Shown: positions 16,425 through 25,495 of the stretch, in pieces
How positions within the stretch are numbered: position 1 is the first letter of the stretch
How the letters are laid out: every line of letters starts with the position of its first letter
Source: Massilia sp. Root351
Lineage (GTDB): Bacteria > Pseudomonadota > Gammaproteobacteria > Burkholderiales > Burkholderiaceae_D
Direction of reading: 5' to 3'
DNA: 64,000 bases
Assembly (NCBI RefSeq): GCF_001425045.1
Contig: NZ_LMDJ01000001.1
Location: 683,859-747,858, forward strand
Translations under genes and position numbers: made by a program
The notes under the pieces: generated by a model
The model's input: the letters and a program-made list of their open reading frames with translations, nothing else
Databases searched by the model: none
Told to the model about the DNA's origin: nothing

Positions 16425-17648
16425 ATGAAACATGCAAAGCGATTTCAATCGTTGATGCTCGCGCTGTCGATGACAGCCGCCGCAGTCCCGTCCTGGGCGG
16501 CGGAGACGGCTGCAGCGGCTACTGAATACTCGAAGGCCACCGGCGGTACCGGCGGTCCCATGGTCAACCAGCTGAACCTGCAGGCGCCCGCCACCGCCAT
16601 CGCTGCGGACATCTACAGCCTGCACAACCTGATGATGTACATCTGCCTGGCGATCTTCATCGCCGTGTTCGGCGTGATGTTCTATTCCATCCTCAAGCAC
16701 CGCAAGTCGCTGGGCCACAAATCGGCCTCCTTCCACGAGTCCACCGCGGTCGAAATCGCCTGGACCATCGTGCCGTTCCTGATCGTCATCGGCATGGCGC
16801 TGCCCGCCACCAAGACCGTGGTGGCCATGAAGGACACCTCCAACGCCGACATCACCATCAAAGCCACCGGCATGCAGTGGAAATGGGGCTACGACTACCT
16901 GAAGGGCGAGGGCGAGGGCATCACCTTCATCTCCAACCTGTCCACGCCGCGCTCGCAAGTGGGCGCGCCGGGCGTGGCGCCGACCGAGAAGCGCGGCGAC
17001 GCTTACCTGATGGAAGTCGACAACGAGGTGGTGGTGCCGGTCAATAAGAAGATCCGCATCGTCACCACCGCCAACGACGTGATCCACGCCTGGACCATTC
17101 CCGCCTTCGGCGTGAAGCAGGACGCCATCCCCGGCTTCGTGCGCGACACCTGGTTCAAGGCGCAGCACACCGGCGTCTACCGCGGCACTTGCGTGGAACT
17201 GTGCGGCAAGGACCACGCCTTCATGCCTATCGTGGTGCGCGTGGTCACCGCCGAGGAGTACACCGCCTGGGCCGACAAGAAGAAAAAGGAACTGGCCGCC
17301 CTGGCGGACGATCCGAACAAGACCTGGACCATCGATGAACTGAAGACCAAGGGCGAGAAAGTGTACTCGGCCAACTGCGCCGTGTGCCACCAGGCCAACG
17401 GCAAGGGCGTACCTGGCGCCTTCGCGCCGCTGGACGGCTCCGCCGTCGTCAACGGCGAGAAAGCGGCCCAGATCCACGTGCTGCTGAACGGCCAGAAGAC
17501 CGGCAAGTTCCCGGCCGAGATGCCGGCCTGGAAGCAGCTGTCGGACACCGACATCGCCGCCGTCATCACGTATACGCGCAACAGCTGGTCGAACAAGCCG
17601 GCCGAAAACATCGTTCAACCGGCCGAAGTCCTGGCTGCACGCAAGTAA
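16425..17648 (+). CDS. coxB: Cytochrome c oxidase subunit II with fused cytochrome c domain
   Basis: Subunit II of an aa3-type terminal oxidase, about 407 residues. It has a signal peptide (MKHAKRFQSLMLALSMTAAAVPSWAA), two transmembrane helices (about 65-90 and 110-135) and a periplasmic cupredoxin domain. The CuA ligands are present: His221 and the Cys256-x-Glu258-x-Cys260-x3-His264-x2-Met267 set. A C-terminal cytochrome c domain has the heme motif CAVCH at 318-322, so electrons can enter through a tethered heme c. The ATG at 16425 is chosen over a GTG at 16410 because the signal peptide begins there. It is first gene of the oxidase operon, 16 bp before ctaD. Confidence 0.96.
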   Translation: MKHAKRFQSLMLALSMTAAAVPSWAAETAAAATEYSKATGGTGGPMVNQLNLQAPATAIAADIYSLHNLMMYICLAIFIAVFGVMFYSILKHRKSLGHKSASFHESTAVEIAWTIVPFLIVIGMALPATKTVVAMKDTSNADITIKATGMQWKWGYDYLKGEGEGITFISNLSTPRSQVGAPGVAPTEKRGDAYLMEVDNEVVVPVNKKIRIVTTANDVIHAWTIPAFGVKQDAIPGFVRDTWFKAQHTGVYRGTCVELCGKDHAFMPIVVRVVTAEEYTAWADKKKKELAALADDPNKTWTIDELKTKGEKVYSANCAVCHQANGKGVPGAFAPLDGSAVVNGEKAAQIHVLLNGQKTGKFPAEMPAWKQLSDTDIAAVITYTRNSWSNKPAENIVQPAEVLAARK

Positions 17649-17664
17649 TTAGGAGTTGCACATC

Positions 17665-19287
17665 ATGAGCACGACTATCGATCACGCACACGATCATGCG
17701 CATGGCCACGACCATGGTCATGACTACGGACACGACCACGCACACGACCACCCCAGCGGCTACCAGCGCTGGCTGTTCGCCACCAACCACAAGGATATCG
17801 GCACGCTGTACCTGTGGTTCTCCTTCATCATGCTGCTGTCCGGCGGCGTGCTGGCGCTGATGATACGCACCGAGCTGTTCCAGCCCGGCCTGCAGTTCTT
17901 CCAGCCTGAGTTCTTCAACCAGCTCACCACCATGCACGGCCTGGTGATGGTGTTCGGCGCCATCATGCCGGCCTTCGTCGGCTTCGCCAACTGGATGATC
18001 CCGCTGCAGATCGGCGCATCCGACATGGCGTTCGCGCGCATGAACAACTTCTCGTTCTGGCTGCTGCCGCCTGCCGCGCTGCTGCTGGCCGGCTCGTTCT
18101 TCGTGCCGGGCGGCGCCACCGCCGCCGGCTGGACGCTGTACGCGCCGCTGTCGACCCAGATGGGCCCCGGCATGGACATGGGCATCTTCGCCATGCACAT
18201 CATGGGCGCGTCCTCGATCATGGGCTCGATCAACATCATCGTCACCATCCTGAACATGCGCGCGCCCGGCATGACCCTGATGAAGATGCCGATGTTCTGC
18301 TGGACCTGGCTGATCACCGCCTACCTGCTGATCGCCGTGATGCCGGTTCTGGCGGGCGCCATCACCATGACCCTGACCGACCGCCACTTCGGCACCTCGT
18401 TCTTCAACGCCGCCGGCGGCGGCGACCCGGTCATGTACCAGCATATCTTCTGGTTCTTCGGCCACCCCGAGGTGTACATCATGATTCTGCCGGCTTTCGG
18501 CATCGTCTCGCAGATCATCCCGGCCTTTGCCCGCAAGACCCTGTTCGGCTACCACTCGATGGTGTACGCCACCGCGTCGATCGCGATCCTGTCCTTCATC
18601 GTCTGGGCGCACCACATGTTTACCACCGGCATGCCGGTGACTTCGCAGCTGTTCTTCATGTACGCCACCATGCTGATCGCGGTGCCGACCGGCGTGAAGG
18701 TGTTCAACTGGATCGCCACCATGTGGAAGGGTTCGATGACCTTTGAAACCCCGATGCTGTTTGCCGTGGGCTTCATCTTCGTGTTCACCATCGGCGGCTT
18801 CACCGGCCTGATCCTGGCCGTGACCCCGATCGACATCCAGCTGCAGGACACCTATTACGTGGTGGCGCACTTCCACTATGTGCTGGTGGCCGGCTCGCTG
18901 TTCGCGCTGTTCGCCGGCTTCTACTACTGGGGTCCGAAGTGGACCGGCCACATGTACAGCGAAGCGATGGGCAAGACCCACTTCTGGCTGTCGCTGATCA
19001 CCTTCAACATCACGTTCTTCCCGATGCACTTCCTGGGCCTGGCCGGCATGCCGCGCCGCTACGCCGACTACGCGGCGCAGTTCACCGACTTCAACGCCAT
19101 CGCTTCGATCGGCGCCTTCGGTTTCGGCCTGAGCCAGGTGTTCTTCCTGTTCTTCGTGGTGCTGCCGACCATCCGCGGCGGCAAGCCTGCCGGCGACAAG
19201 CCATGGGAAGGCGCAGAAGGCCTGGAGTGGACCGTGCCGTCGCCGGCGCCGTTCCACACCTTTGAAACCCCACCGCAAGTGAAATAA
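17665..19287 (+). CDS. ctaD: Cytochrome c oxidase subunit I with His-rich N-terminus
   Basis: Catalytic heme-copper subunit, 540 residues and about 12 membrane helices. It receives electrons from subunit II and reduces O2 while pumping protons. Visible sites are the low-spin heme His in [23 protein letters not shown] with a CuB His and the cross-linked Tyr, AHHMF with the other CuB ligands, and VVAHFHYVL with heme ligands. The start is ATG 17665 with AGGAG upstream. Residues 1-30 are a His/Asp/Ala/Gly tract with 11 His, alternating His-x, before the normal beginning at [17 protein letters not shown]; this extension is not needed for catalysis. Confidence 0.97.
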   Translation: MSTTIDHAHDHAHGHDHGHDYGHDHAHDHPSGYQRWLFATNHKDIGTLYLWFSFIMLLSGGVLALMIRTELFQPGLQFFQPEFFNQLTTMHGLVMVFGAIMPAFVGFANWMIPLQIGASDMAFARMNNFSFWLLPPAALLLAGSFFVPGGATAAGWTLYAPLSTQMGPGMDMGIFAMHIMGASSIMGSINIIVTILNMRAPGMTLMKMPMFCWTWLITAYLLIAVMPVLAGAITMTLTDRHFGTSFFNAAGGGDPVMYQHIFWFFGHPEVYIMILPAFGIVSQIIPAFARKTLFGYHSMVYATASIAILSFIVWAHHMFTTGMPVTSQLFFMYATMLIAVPTGVKVFNWIATMWKGSMTFETPMLFAVGFIFVFTIGGFTGLILAVTPIDIQLQDTYYVVAHFHYVLVAGSLFALFAGFYYWGPKWTGHMYSEAMGKTHFWLSLITFNITFFPMHFLGLAGMPRRYADYAAQFTDFNAIASIGAFGFGLSQVFFLFFVVLPTIRGGKPAGDKPWEGAEGLEWTVPSPAPFHTFETPPQVK

Positions 19288-19289
19288 TC

Positions 19290-19406
19290 ATGGCCGCCCC
19301 TCAAGCCGACAAGAAGCAGGGCAACCTGAAGCTGGCGCTGATCCTGGGTTCGATCGCGCTGGTGTTCTTCGTGTCGGTGTTCGTCAAACGCGGCTGGCTA
19401 GGCTGA
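19290..19406 (+). CDS. 38-residue membrane protein, cytochrome oxidase small assembly protein
   Basis: Tiny gene of 39 codons including stop, between ctaD and ctaG. The protein starts MAAPQADKKQGN, followed by one hydrophobic helix (LALILGSIALVFFVSVFV) and ends KRGWLG. The start lies 2 bp after the ctaD stop, and the stop lies 1 bp before the ctaG ATG, so it is tightly embedded in the operon. Small single-helix proteins at this position are recurrent in Burkholderiales oxidase operons and are annotated as small assembly proteins. The function is inferred from position only. Confidence 0.8.
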   Translation: MAAPQADKKQGNLKLALILGSIALVFFVSVFVKRGWLG

Positions 19407-19407
19407 C

Positions 19408-19956
19408 ATGAGCGTCAAGGCCGAAAACCTGCGCATGCTGCGGAAGCTGATCATCATCGCGGTGATGATGTTCGGCTTCGGCTACCTGCTGATCCCGGTG
19501 TACAAGCATATCTGCGAGGTGCTCGGGATTAACATGATCACGCAGAAGGACGGCACCGTTTCGCTGGACCCGAAGAATACCCAGGTCGACAGCAGCCGGC
19601 TGGTGACGGTGGAGCTGGACAGCAATGCGCACGGCCCGTGGCGTTTCCGCGCCACCCAGCGCAGCATCCAGGTCCATCCGGGCGAACTGGCCACGGTGGT
19701 GTACGAAGTGGTCAACACGCAGCCGCGCACGGTGAACGCGCAAGCGATTCCGAGCTACGCGCCGAACAGCGCCACGGCCTATTTCAAGAAGGTGGAGTGC
19801 TTCTGTTTCCAGCAGCAGACCATGAAGGCGAACGAGGCGCGGCAGATGCCGGTGGTGTTCTTCATCGACCCGGCTTTGCCGAAGGACGTGAAGACCATCA
19901 CGCTGTCGTACACGTTCTTCGAGATCGCGGGACTGGATAAGACTGCCTCAAACTAG
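19408..19956 (+). CDS. ctaG: Cytochrome c oxidase assembly protein CtaG (Cox11 family)
   Basis: 182-residue copper chaperone that delivers Cu to the CuB site of subunit I. One N-terminal membrane anchor (IIIAVMMFGFGYLLIPVY, about 15-33) precedes a periplasmic immunoglobulin-like domain. The copper-binding CFCF motif appears in KVECFCFQQQTM, and the PVVFFIDP block and VKTITLSYTFFE ending are canonical. Length is normal for Cox11/CtaG. It is located directly after the small membrane protein and before DUF2970. Confidence 0.95.
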   Translation: MSVKAENLRMLRKLIIIAVMMFGFGYLLIPVYKHICEVLGINMITQKDGTVSLDPKNTQVDSSRLVTVELDSNAHGPWRFRATQRSIQVHPGELATVVYEVVNTQPRTVNAQAIPSYAPNSATAYFKKVECFCFQQQTMKANEARQMPVVFFIDPALPKDVKTITLSYTFFEIAGLDKTASN

Positions 19957-19965
19957 GAGGCCAAG

Positions 19966-20169
19966 ATGGAAGAAAAGAAGCAAACAGCTTCTTTCATGTA
20001 TTCGATGAAAGCGGTGATATGGTCGTTCTTCGGCCTGCGCCGGAAAAAGGATTTTGACCAGGACGGGGCCAAGCTCAACCCCTTCCACGTCATCATCGCC
20101 GCCTTGATAGGCGTGGCGCTGTTCATTGGCTTGCTGATAACAATAGTGAAGTTCGTAGTTTCACAGTAA
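19966..20169 (+). CDS. DUF2970 small membrane protein
   Basis: 67 residues: a short charged N-terminus, MYSMKAVIWSFFGLRRKKDFDQD, then NPFHVIIAALIGVALFIGLLITIVKFVV as a single membrane helix. The AVIWSFFGLRR...DG.KLNP pattern is the DUF2970 family, repeatedly found inside proteobacterial cox operons. It has a strong AGGAGG ribosome binding site 4 bp before the ATG. The function is unknown; a role in oxidase assembly or stability is suggested only by position. Confidence 0.87.
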   Translation: MEEKKQTASFMYSMKAVIWSFFGLRRKKDFDQDGAKLNPFHVIIAALIGVALFIGLLITIVKFVVSQ

Positions 20170-20184
20170 TTTTAGGAGATGAAG

Positions 20185-21039
20185 ATGAGTTCACATAACG
20201 CGGCACCGTACTACTTCGTGCCTGGTCCGTCCCGCTGGCCTATGCTCGCCGGCATTTCCCTGCTCATCACCATGATAGGCGCGTCGGCCTGGGTCAACGA
20301 CGCCTCCTGGGGCTCCACCGTCAACATCATCGGCATCCTGGCCACGCTGACCGTGCTGTATTTCTGGTTCGGCGACGCCATCAAGGAATCGGAAGGCGGC
20401 TTGTACAGCAAGCGCATCGACCATTCCTACCGCTGGTCGATGGGCTGGTTCATCTTCTCGGAGGTGATGTTCTTCGGCGCCTTCTTCGGCGCACTGTTCT
20501 ACGCCCGCGCCATTTCCCTGCCATGGCTGGGTGACCTGGACCATAAATTCATCTGGCCGGACTTCGCCGCGCAGTGGGGCAACACCCCGGCCGGCGTGGT
20601 GGAGAGCTTCACCGCCATGGGCCCGTTCCCTATCCCGACCATCAACACCGCGCTGCTGCTGCTGTCCGGCCTGACCCTGACCATCGCCCACCACGCGCTG
20701 ATCGCGGGCAAGCGCGGCAAGACCGTCGGCTGGCTGGCCGCCACCGTGGCGCTGGGCGCCGTGTTCATGTGCTTCCAGGTGTACGAGTACATGCACGCCT
20801 ACAGCGAACTGAATCTGAAGCTGACCTCGGGCATCTACGGTTCCACCTTCTACCTGCTGACCGGCTTCCACGGCTTCCACGTGACCATGGGCGCGATCAT
20901 GCTGGCGGTGGTGATGGTGCGCGTGATGAAGGGCCACTTCACCCCGGAACACCACTTCGGCTTCGAAGGCGCCGCCTGGTACTGGCACTTTGTGGACGTG
21001 GTCTGGCTGGGCCTGTACATCGTGGTCTACTGGCTGTAA
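20185..21039 (+). CDS. ctaE: Cytochrome c oxidase subunit III
   Basis: Integral membrane subunit III, about 284 residues, which stabilises the oxidase and its proton uptake. Seven hydrophobic helices are evident. Family blocks are YYFVPGPSRWPM, YSKRIDHSYRWSMGWFIFSEVMFFGAFFGALFYAR and FHGFHVTMGAIMLAVV...GFEGAAWYWHFVDVVWLGLYI. There are two in-frame ATGs (20179 and 20185); the second is preferred because TAGGAG ends directly next to the first. It is the last gene of the plus-strand structural operon, followed by a strong terminator. Confidence 0.96.
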   Translation: MSSHNAAPYYFVPGPSRWPMLAGISLLITMIGASAWVNDASWGSTVNIIGILATLTVLYFWFGDAIKESEGGLYSKRIDHSYRWSMGWFIFSEVMFFGAFFGALFYARAISLPWLGDLDHKFIWPDFAAQWGNTPAGVVESFTAMGPFPIPTINTALLLLSGLTLTIAHHALIAGKRGKTVGWLAATVALGAVFMCFQVYEYMHAYSELNLKLTSGIYGSTFYLLTGFHGFHVTMGAIMLAVVMVRVMKGHFTPEHHFGFEGAAWYWHFVDVVWLGLYIVVYWL

Positions 21040-21088
21040 CTGTCACAGTAAGCGCTATAATCTGCGGCGGACAAGGTTCGCCGCAATG

Positions 21089-21128
21089 AAAAAAGCCGTG
21101 CGCAGGTGAACCCGCGCACGGCTTTTTT
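21089..21128. terminator. Bidirectional factor-independent terminator
   Basis: Perfect 15-bp inverted repeat, AAAAAAGCCGTGCGC (21089-21103) and GCGCACGGCTTTTTT (21114-21128), with a 10-nt loop. The A-tract and T-tract make it functional in both directions. It lies between ctaE (plus) and the DUF2909 gene (minus), which converge. Confidence 0.93.
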
Positions 21129-21146
21129 CTTGGCGCCGGCAAGGCG

Positions 21147-21350
21147 CTAGCGTATGCCGGTCGGCTGGATGTAGCCCAGCTTGTGCGCCACCAGGATGAG
21201 CACGAACAGCGCGATCGAGAAGCCCACGCGCATGGCCAGCGAGCGCACCATGCGCTGGTCGTTCTTGCCCTTTTGGCGCATCATGTAATACAGGGCCGAC
21301 CCCAGGCTGGCAAGGATCAGGATGAAGGCAATGGCAACGAGGATTTTCAT
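21147..21350 (-). CDS. Twin-transmembrane DUF2909 protein
   Basis: 67 residues with two hydrophobic helices (ILVAIAFILILASLGSALYYMM and VGFSIALFVLILVAHKLGYI) joined by the charged loop RQKGKNDQRMVRSLAMR. This matches the DUF2909 twin-transmembrane family, commonly encoded opposite to surf1 and next to ctaE in Beta- and Gammaproteobacteria. The gene is transcribed against the rest of the oxidase locus, and its start is 54 bp from the divergent surf1 start. The longer open frame that continues upstream on this strand is antisense to surf1 and is not part of the gene. Function is unknown. Confidence 0.85.
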   Translation of the reverse strand: MKILVAIAFILILASLGSALYYMMRQKGKNDQRMVRSLAMRVGFSIALFVLILVAHKLGYIQPTGIR

Positions 21351-21404
21351 GGAATTGGCAGTACCGCAGGTCGGGACGCAGGTCGGGAATAAGGCACCAT
21401 TGTA

Positions 21405-22133
21405 ATGGCCTTCCGCTTCAAATGGGTTCCCTTCGCCGCCACTGTGCTGCTGGTGGCGCTGGGCGTGTCGCTCGGCCGGTGGCAGGACCGCCGCGCCGCC
21501 GACAAGAGCGCCGCCGAGGCGCGCCTGCAGGCCGGGCAGGCCGGCGCGCCGCTGCTGCTGGGCGCGGCCGCCGTGCCGGCCGCCGAGGTGGCGCAGGTCG
21601 AGTTCCGCCGCGTGCGCGTCACCGGCCGCTTTGTCGCGGACTGGCCGCTGTACCTGGACAACCGCCCGTCGGCCAAGGGCGTCGGCTTTTATCTGCTGAT
21701 GCCGTTCCGTATCGACGGCTCGGACCAGCACGTGCTGGTGGCGCGCGGCTGGCTGCCGCGCAATTCGGCGATGCGCGAGCAGCTGCCGCCCTACGGCACG
21801 CCGTCCGGCACCGTCACGCTGGAAGGCGTGGCACGGCTGCATGCCGGCCATGTGATGCAACTCGGCACGGCGCCGCCGCTCAAGCCGGGCGCCATCGTGC
21901 AAAATGCCGGCGTGGCCGAGGTGGCCGCCGCCAGCGGGCTGCGCATGCAGCCCTTCATCATCGAACAAACCGCCCCGGCCGGTGCGGAGGACAGCGGCCT
22001 GTCGCACGACTGGCCGGCGCCCGCTTCCGGCGTGGACAAACACCGCGGCTACGCCTTCCAGTGGTATGCACTGGCTGTCATGGCCGCTCTCTTTTTCGTT
22101 GCAACAGGATTCAGACGTGGAAAACAAAACTGA
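21405..22133 (+). CDS. SURF1 family cytochrome oxidase assembly protein
   Basis: 242 residues with N-terminal and C-terminal membrane helices (FKWVPFAATVLLVALGVSLGRWQ; YAFQWYALAVMAALFFVATGF) around a periplasmic domain, the SURF1/SHY1 layout. Conserved pieces are LGRWQDRRA, VRVTGRFVADWPLYLDNRP, GFYLLMPFRIDG, VLVARGWLPRN and the terminal HRGYAFQWYALA. SURF1 proteins help insert heme a into subunit I. The 3' end overlaps the next gene by 17 bp. Confidence 0.93.
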   Translation: MAFRFKWVPFAATVLLVALGVSLGRWQDRRAADKSAAEARLQAGQAGAPLLLGAAAVPAAEVAQVEFRRVRVTGRFVADWPLYLDNRPSAKGVGFYLLMPFRIDGSDQHVLVARGWLPRNSAMREQLPPYGTPSGTVTLEGVARLHAGHVMQLGTAPPLKPGAIVQNAGVAEVAAASGLRMQPFIIEQTAPAGAEDSGLSHDWPAPASGVDKHRGYAFQWYALAVMAALFFVATGFRRGKQN

Positions 22134-22716
22134 GGAAACCAAGCGCTCGCGTGGACGCTGGAAGCTGATGGCGGTGCTGGCCGTGTGCGCGGCGCCGCTG
22201 ATTGCATCGTACATCACCTACTACATCATCAAGCCGGAAGGGCGCACCAACTACGGCGCGCTGATCGACCCGCGCCAGTACCCGATTCCCGCCATGGCCA
22301 GCGCCACGCTGGACGGCAAGCCCACCGGGCTCGATGCCTACAAGGGCAAGTGGATCATGCTGAAGGTGGGCGGTTCGGACTGCCAGCAGGCCTGCCAGGA
22401 CCAGCTGTTCGCCATGCGCCAGCTGCGCACCATGCAGGGCAAGGAGATGGAGCGCATCGAACGCGTGTGGCTGATTACCGACGACCAGCCGCTGGAGACG
22501 GTGCTGCTGCGCGTGAACGACGGCACCCGCATGCTGCGCGCACCGGCCGGCACCGTGGCCAAGTGGCTGCCGGTGGAGCAGGGCGGCCAGGCCTCGGACC
22601 ACATCTACCTGATCGACCCGCTGGGCAACCTGATGATGCGTTTCCCGAAAGACCCGGAACCGGGCAAGGTGAAGAAAGATATCGCCAAGCTGCTCAAGGC
22701 TTCGGCCATCGGTTGA
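22117..22716 (+). CDS. Membrane-anchored Sco-like thioredoxin-fold protein
   Basis: 199-residue protein. It has one N-terminal helix (about 16-37) and a periplasmic thioredoxin-like domain with GKWIMLKVGGSDCQQACQDQL. Cys89-x3-Cys93 and His162 in DHIYLIDPLGN match in spacing and setting the CxxxC plus His copper site of Sco proteins, although overall similarity to the Sco at 24.8 kb is low. The start is the GTG at 22117 inside the end of surf1. It lies between surf1 and ctaA, so a role in CuA loading or thiol redox for oxidase assembly is likely but inferred. Confidence 0.72.
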   Translation: MENKTEETKRSRGRWKLMAVLAVCAAPLIASYITYYIIKPEGRTNYGALIDPRQYPIPAMASATLDGKPTGLDAYKGKWIMLKVGGSDCQQACQDQLFAMRQLRTMQGKEMERIERVWLITDDQPLETVLLRVNDGTRMLRAPAGTVAKWLPVEQGGQASDHIYLIDPLGNLMMRFPKDPEPGKVKKDIAKLLKASAIG

Positions 22717-22725
22717 GGGGGCGCA

Positions 22726-23952
22726 ATGCATAGCACCACGCTGGCCCAGCTGGCCATCACCGGACTGCTGGTGGCGCTGCTGCCGCTGTCCATGGTCTGG
22801 GTGTCCTCGGATGAGAACAAGTACCGCAAGCTGGTCTGGATCAGCGTGTTCCTGACGTTCGACCTGATCGTGTTCGGCGCCTTTACCCGCCTGACCGATT
22901 CGGGCCTGGGCTGCCCGGACTGGCCGGGCTGCTACGGCCTGGCCAATCCTTTCCTGGCGCATGCCGAGATCGCCGCCGCCGAGGCCCTGCAGCCAAGCGG
23001 CCCGGTCACCGTGTTCAAGGCCTGGGTGGAAATGATCCACCGCTACCTGGCCATGGGCATCGGCGTGCTGATCGTGGCCATGATGGCGGTGGCGCTGCTG
23101 CAAACGCGCCGGGCGGGCAAGCTGGCCGCGCAGCCCGAACATCTCGCGGCGGCCGCCGCGGCGCGCTGGACCTACGCGCCCGGCCTGCCGGTGGCGCTGT
23201 TCTTCTTCGTCTGCCTGCAAGGCGCGTTCGGCGCCTGGACCGTCACGCTCAAGCTGCAGCCGGTGATCGTCACCATGCACCTGCTGCTGGGCATGGGCCT
23301 GCTGTCCATGCTGGTGTGGTTCGGCTGCCGCCAGGACACGGTGCACGCAGCCCTAGCGCCGGCGTCGGCAAGGCCGCCGGCGCCGGCAGCGGCGCGCCGC
23401 GTGCCGATCGCGCCGCTGCCGGTGCTGCGCACCGTGCGCTGGCTGGCGCTGGCCGCCGGCGCCGCGCTGCTGGTGCAGCTGGCCTTGGGCGGGTGGGTGA
23501 GCACGAACTACGCCACCCTGGCCTGCACCGAATTCCCGCTGTGCGCCGGCAAGGTGGTGCCCGAGATGGACTTCGAGCATGGCTTCCACCTGTGGCGCGA
23601 GCTGGGCAAGACCGCCGCCGGCCACTACCTGCCGTTTTCCGCGCTGACGGCGATTCACTGGGTTCACCGCAACTTCGCGCTGGTGGTGCTGCTGCTCGCT
23701 GGCTACGCGGCTTGGCGCGCATGGAATCTGGCCGCAATGACAAGGCTGGCGCGCGGCATCGCCGCCGTGCTGGCGCTGCAGACGGCCAGCGGCCTGGCCA
23801 CGATCTACTTCAGTTTCCCGCTCGCCATCGCCGTGCTGCATAACGCCGGAGCGGCGCTGCTGGTGCTTTTGCTGACCATGTTAAACTATCGCGCTAAGCA
23901 CCAACTCGACACGGCCCAGCAAGGCGCTGCGCCAGCCAGACACCGCCAATGA
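22726..23952 (+). CDS. ctaA: Heme A synthase (CtaA/COX15)
   Basis: Membrane protein of 408 residues and about eight helices that oxidises the C8 methyl of heme O to the formyl of heme A. Diagnostic blocks are [39 protein letters not shown] (heme His), [38 protein letters not shown] with the second Cys pair, [15 protein letters not shown] and [28 protein letters not shown]. It is longer than the typical 340-370 because of Ala/Pro-rich cytoplasmic loops. It overlaps ctaB by ATGA. Confidence 0.95.
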   Translation: MHSTTLAQLAITGLLVALLPLSMVWVSSDENKYRKLVWISVFLTFDLIVFGAFTRLTDSGLGCPDWPGCYGLANPFLAHAEIAAAEALQPSGPVTVFKAWVEMIHRYLAMGIGVLIVAMMAVALLQTRRAGKLAAQPEHLAAAAAARWTYAPGLPVALFFFVCLQGAFGAWTVTLKLQPVIVTMHLLLGMGLLSMLVWFGCRQDTVHAALAPASARPPAPAAARRVPIAPLPVLRTVRWLALAAGAALLVQLALGGWVSTNYATLACTEFPLCAGKVVPEMDFEHGFHLWRELGKTAAGHYLPFSALTAIHWVHRNFALVVLLLAGYAAWRAWNLAAMTRLARGIAAVLALQTASGLATIYFSFPLAIAVLHNAGAALLVLLLTMLNYRAKHQLDTAQQGAAPARHRQ

Positions 23953-24842
23953 CCACCCAGACCGCTCTACATAAACCGACCAACCGCATCGCCCAGTACT
24001 GGGCGCTGACCAAGCCGCGCGTGACGCAGCTGGCGGTGTTCTGCGCCGTCATCGGCATGTTCCTGGCCACCGACGAGCTGCCCAGCTGGCGCGTGGTGGT
24101 GGCCGCCACCATCGGCATCTGGCTGCTGGCCGGCGCCGCGTTCGCCGTCAACTGCCTGGCCGAGCGCGAGATCGACGCGCGCATGGCGCGCACCGCGCGC
24201 CGCCCGATGGCGCAGGGCGAAATCAGCGTAACGCAGACCGCCGTGTTCTCGGCCGTGATCGGCGGCCTGGGCATGTGGATCCTGTACACGCTGGTCAACC
24301 CGCTCACCATGTGGCTGACCTTTGTTACTTTTGTCGGCTACGCGGTCATCTACACCATGATTTTGAAGCCGGCCACGCCGCAGAACATCGTCATCGGCGG
24401 CCTGTCCGGCGCCATGCCGCCGGCGCTGGGCTGGGCCGCCGTGGCCAATGAAGTGCCGATGCAGGCCTGGCTGTTGGTGATGATCATCTTCATCTGGACC
24501 CCGCCGCATTTCTGGGCGCTGGCCATGTACCGCCGCGACGACTACGCCAAGTCCGGCCTGCCGATGCTGCCCGTCACCCACGGCATGACCTTCACCGGCT
24601 TCCACGTGTGGCTGTATTCGATCGCGCTGGCCGCCACCACCCTGCTGCCGTTCGCCGTGAAGATGAGCGGCCTGATCTACCTGGTCAGCGCCGTGGCGCT
24701 GAACGTGGTGTTCCTGTGGCACAGCTGGCGCGTGCACCGCCATTACACCGACCTGGTGGCGCGCAAGGCGTTTACCTGGTCCATCATCTATTTGTCCCTG
24801 CTGTTCGCCGCGCTGCTGGTGGACCATTACGTGAAGATCTGA
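23949..24842 (+). CDS. ctaB: Protoheme IX farnesyltransferase (heme O synthase)
   Basis: UbiA-superfamily membrane enzyme, 297 residues, that transfers a farnesyl group to heme B to form heme O, the substrate of CtaA. It shows [24 protein letters not shown], the Asp-rich site [19 protein letters not shown], and the family-specific [16 protein letters not shown] and [30 protein letters not shown]. It overlaps ctaA and is followed after 1 bp by the sco gene. Confidence 0.97.
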   Translation: MTTQTALHKPTNRIAQYWALTKPRVTQLAVFCAVIGMFLATDELPSWRVVVAATIGIWLLAGAAFAVNCLAEREIDARMARTARRPMAQGEISVTQTAVFSAVIGGLGMWILYTLVNPLTMWLTFVTFVGYAVIYTMILKPATPQNIVIGGLSGAMPPALGWAAVANEVPMQAWLLVMIIFIWTPPHFWALAMYRRDDYAKSGLPMLPVTHGMTFTGFHVWLYSIALAATTLLPFAVKMSGLIYLVSAVALNVVFLWHSWRVHRHYTDLVARKAFTWSIIYLSLLFAALLVDHYVKI

Positions 24843-24843
24843 C

Positions 24844-25443
24844 ATGACCAAATCATTAAAATCGCTGTTTGCCGTGCTGTGCATCGCGCTCGCCCTGGGC
24901 GGATGCCAGAAACAGGCCCCCGGCTCCGGCCTGGCCTTCAAGAACACCGACCTGACGGGCCTGAGCTACGCCCAGGGCTTCTCCCTGAACGACCACACCG
25001 GCAAGCCGGTGACGCTGGAGAGCTACAAGGGCAAGGCGGTGGTGATCTTCTTCGGCTACACCCAGTGCCCGGACGTGTGCCCGACCACCATGGCCGAAAT
25101 GGCCGGCGTGATGAAGGAACTCGGCCCGCAGGCGGACCAGGTGCAGGTGCTGTTCATCACGCTGGACCCGGCGCGCGACACCAAGGAACTGCTGGCCCAG
25201 TACGCGCCCACCTTCGATCCGCGCTTCATCGGCCTGTACGGCACCCCCGAGCAGACCGCGCAGGTGGCCAAGGAATTCAAGGTCATCTACAACAAGGTGG
25301 AAGGCAAGACGCCGGACAGCTACACCATCGACCACACGGCCGGCAGCTATGTGTTCGACAAGAACGGCAAGATCCGCCTGTTCCTGCGCCACGGCCAGGG
25401 CCCGGCGCCGATCGCGCATGACCTGAAGTTGCTTCTTTCCTGA
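24844..25443 (+). CDS. SCO1/SenC family copper chaperone lipoprotein
   Basis: 199-residue periplasmic lipoprotein. The lipobox is ALGGC with Cys21. The thioredoxin-like domain carries the copper site Cys75-x3-Cys79 in FFGYTQCPDVCPTT and His164 in YTIDHTAGSYV. FITLDPARDT is the other family signature. Sco proteins deliver copper to or reduce the CuA site of subunit II. It is the last gene of the plus-strand oxidase assembly run (surf1, Sco-like, ctaA, ctaB, sco). Confidence 0.94.
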   Translation: MTKSLKSLFAVLCIALALGGCQKQAPGSGLAFKNTDLTGLSYAQGFSLNDHTGKPVTLESYKGKAVVIFFGYTQCPDVCPTTMAEMAGVMKELGPQADQVQVLFITLDPARDTKELLAQYAPTFDPRFIGLYGTPEQTAQVAKEFKVIYNKVEGKTPDSYTIDHTAGSYVFDKNGKIRLFLRHGQGPAPIAHDLKLLLS

Positions 25444-25464
25444 TGCTGCTGCTTTCCTGATAAG

Positions 25465-25495
25465 CTAGCCCCCGATACAACAATTCGAGGGCTAG
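25465..25495 (+). promoter_or_regulatory. Hairpin immediately before the AI-2E exporter start
   Basis: CTAGCCC (25465-25471) pairs with GGGCTAG (25489-25495), and the ATG starts at 25496. The right arm overlaps the GAGGG that would act as ribosome binding site, so folding could hide it. With only 7 bp and a 17-nt loop this may be chance. Confidence 0.35.

Noticed and set aside
16274..16525. Short plus-strand frame in the coxB leader
   Set aside because: It overlaps the start of coxB in another frame, has no ribosome binding site and no recognisable protein pattern; the region is better explained as promoter and leader.
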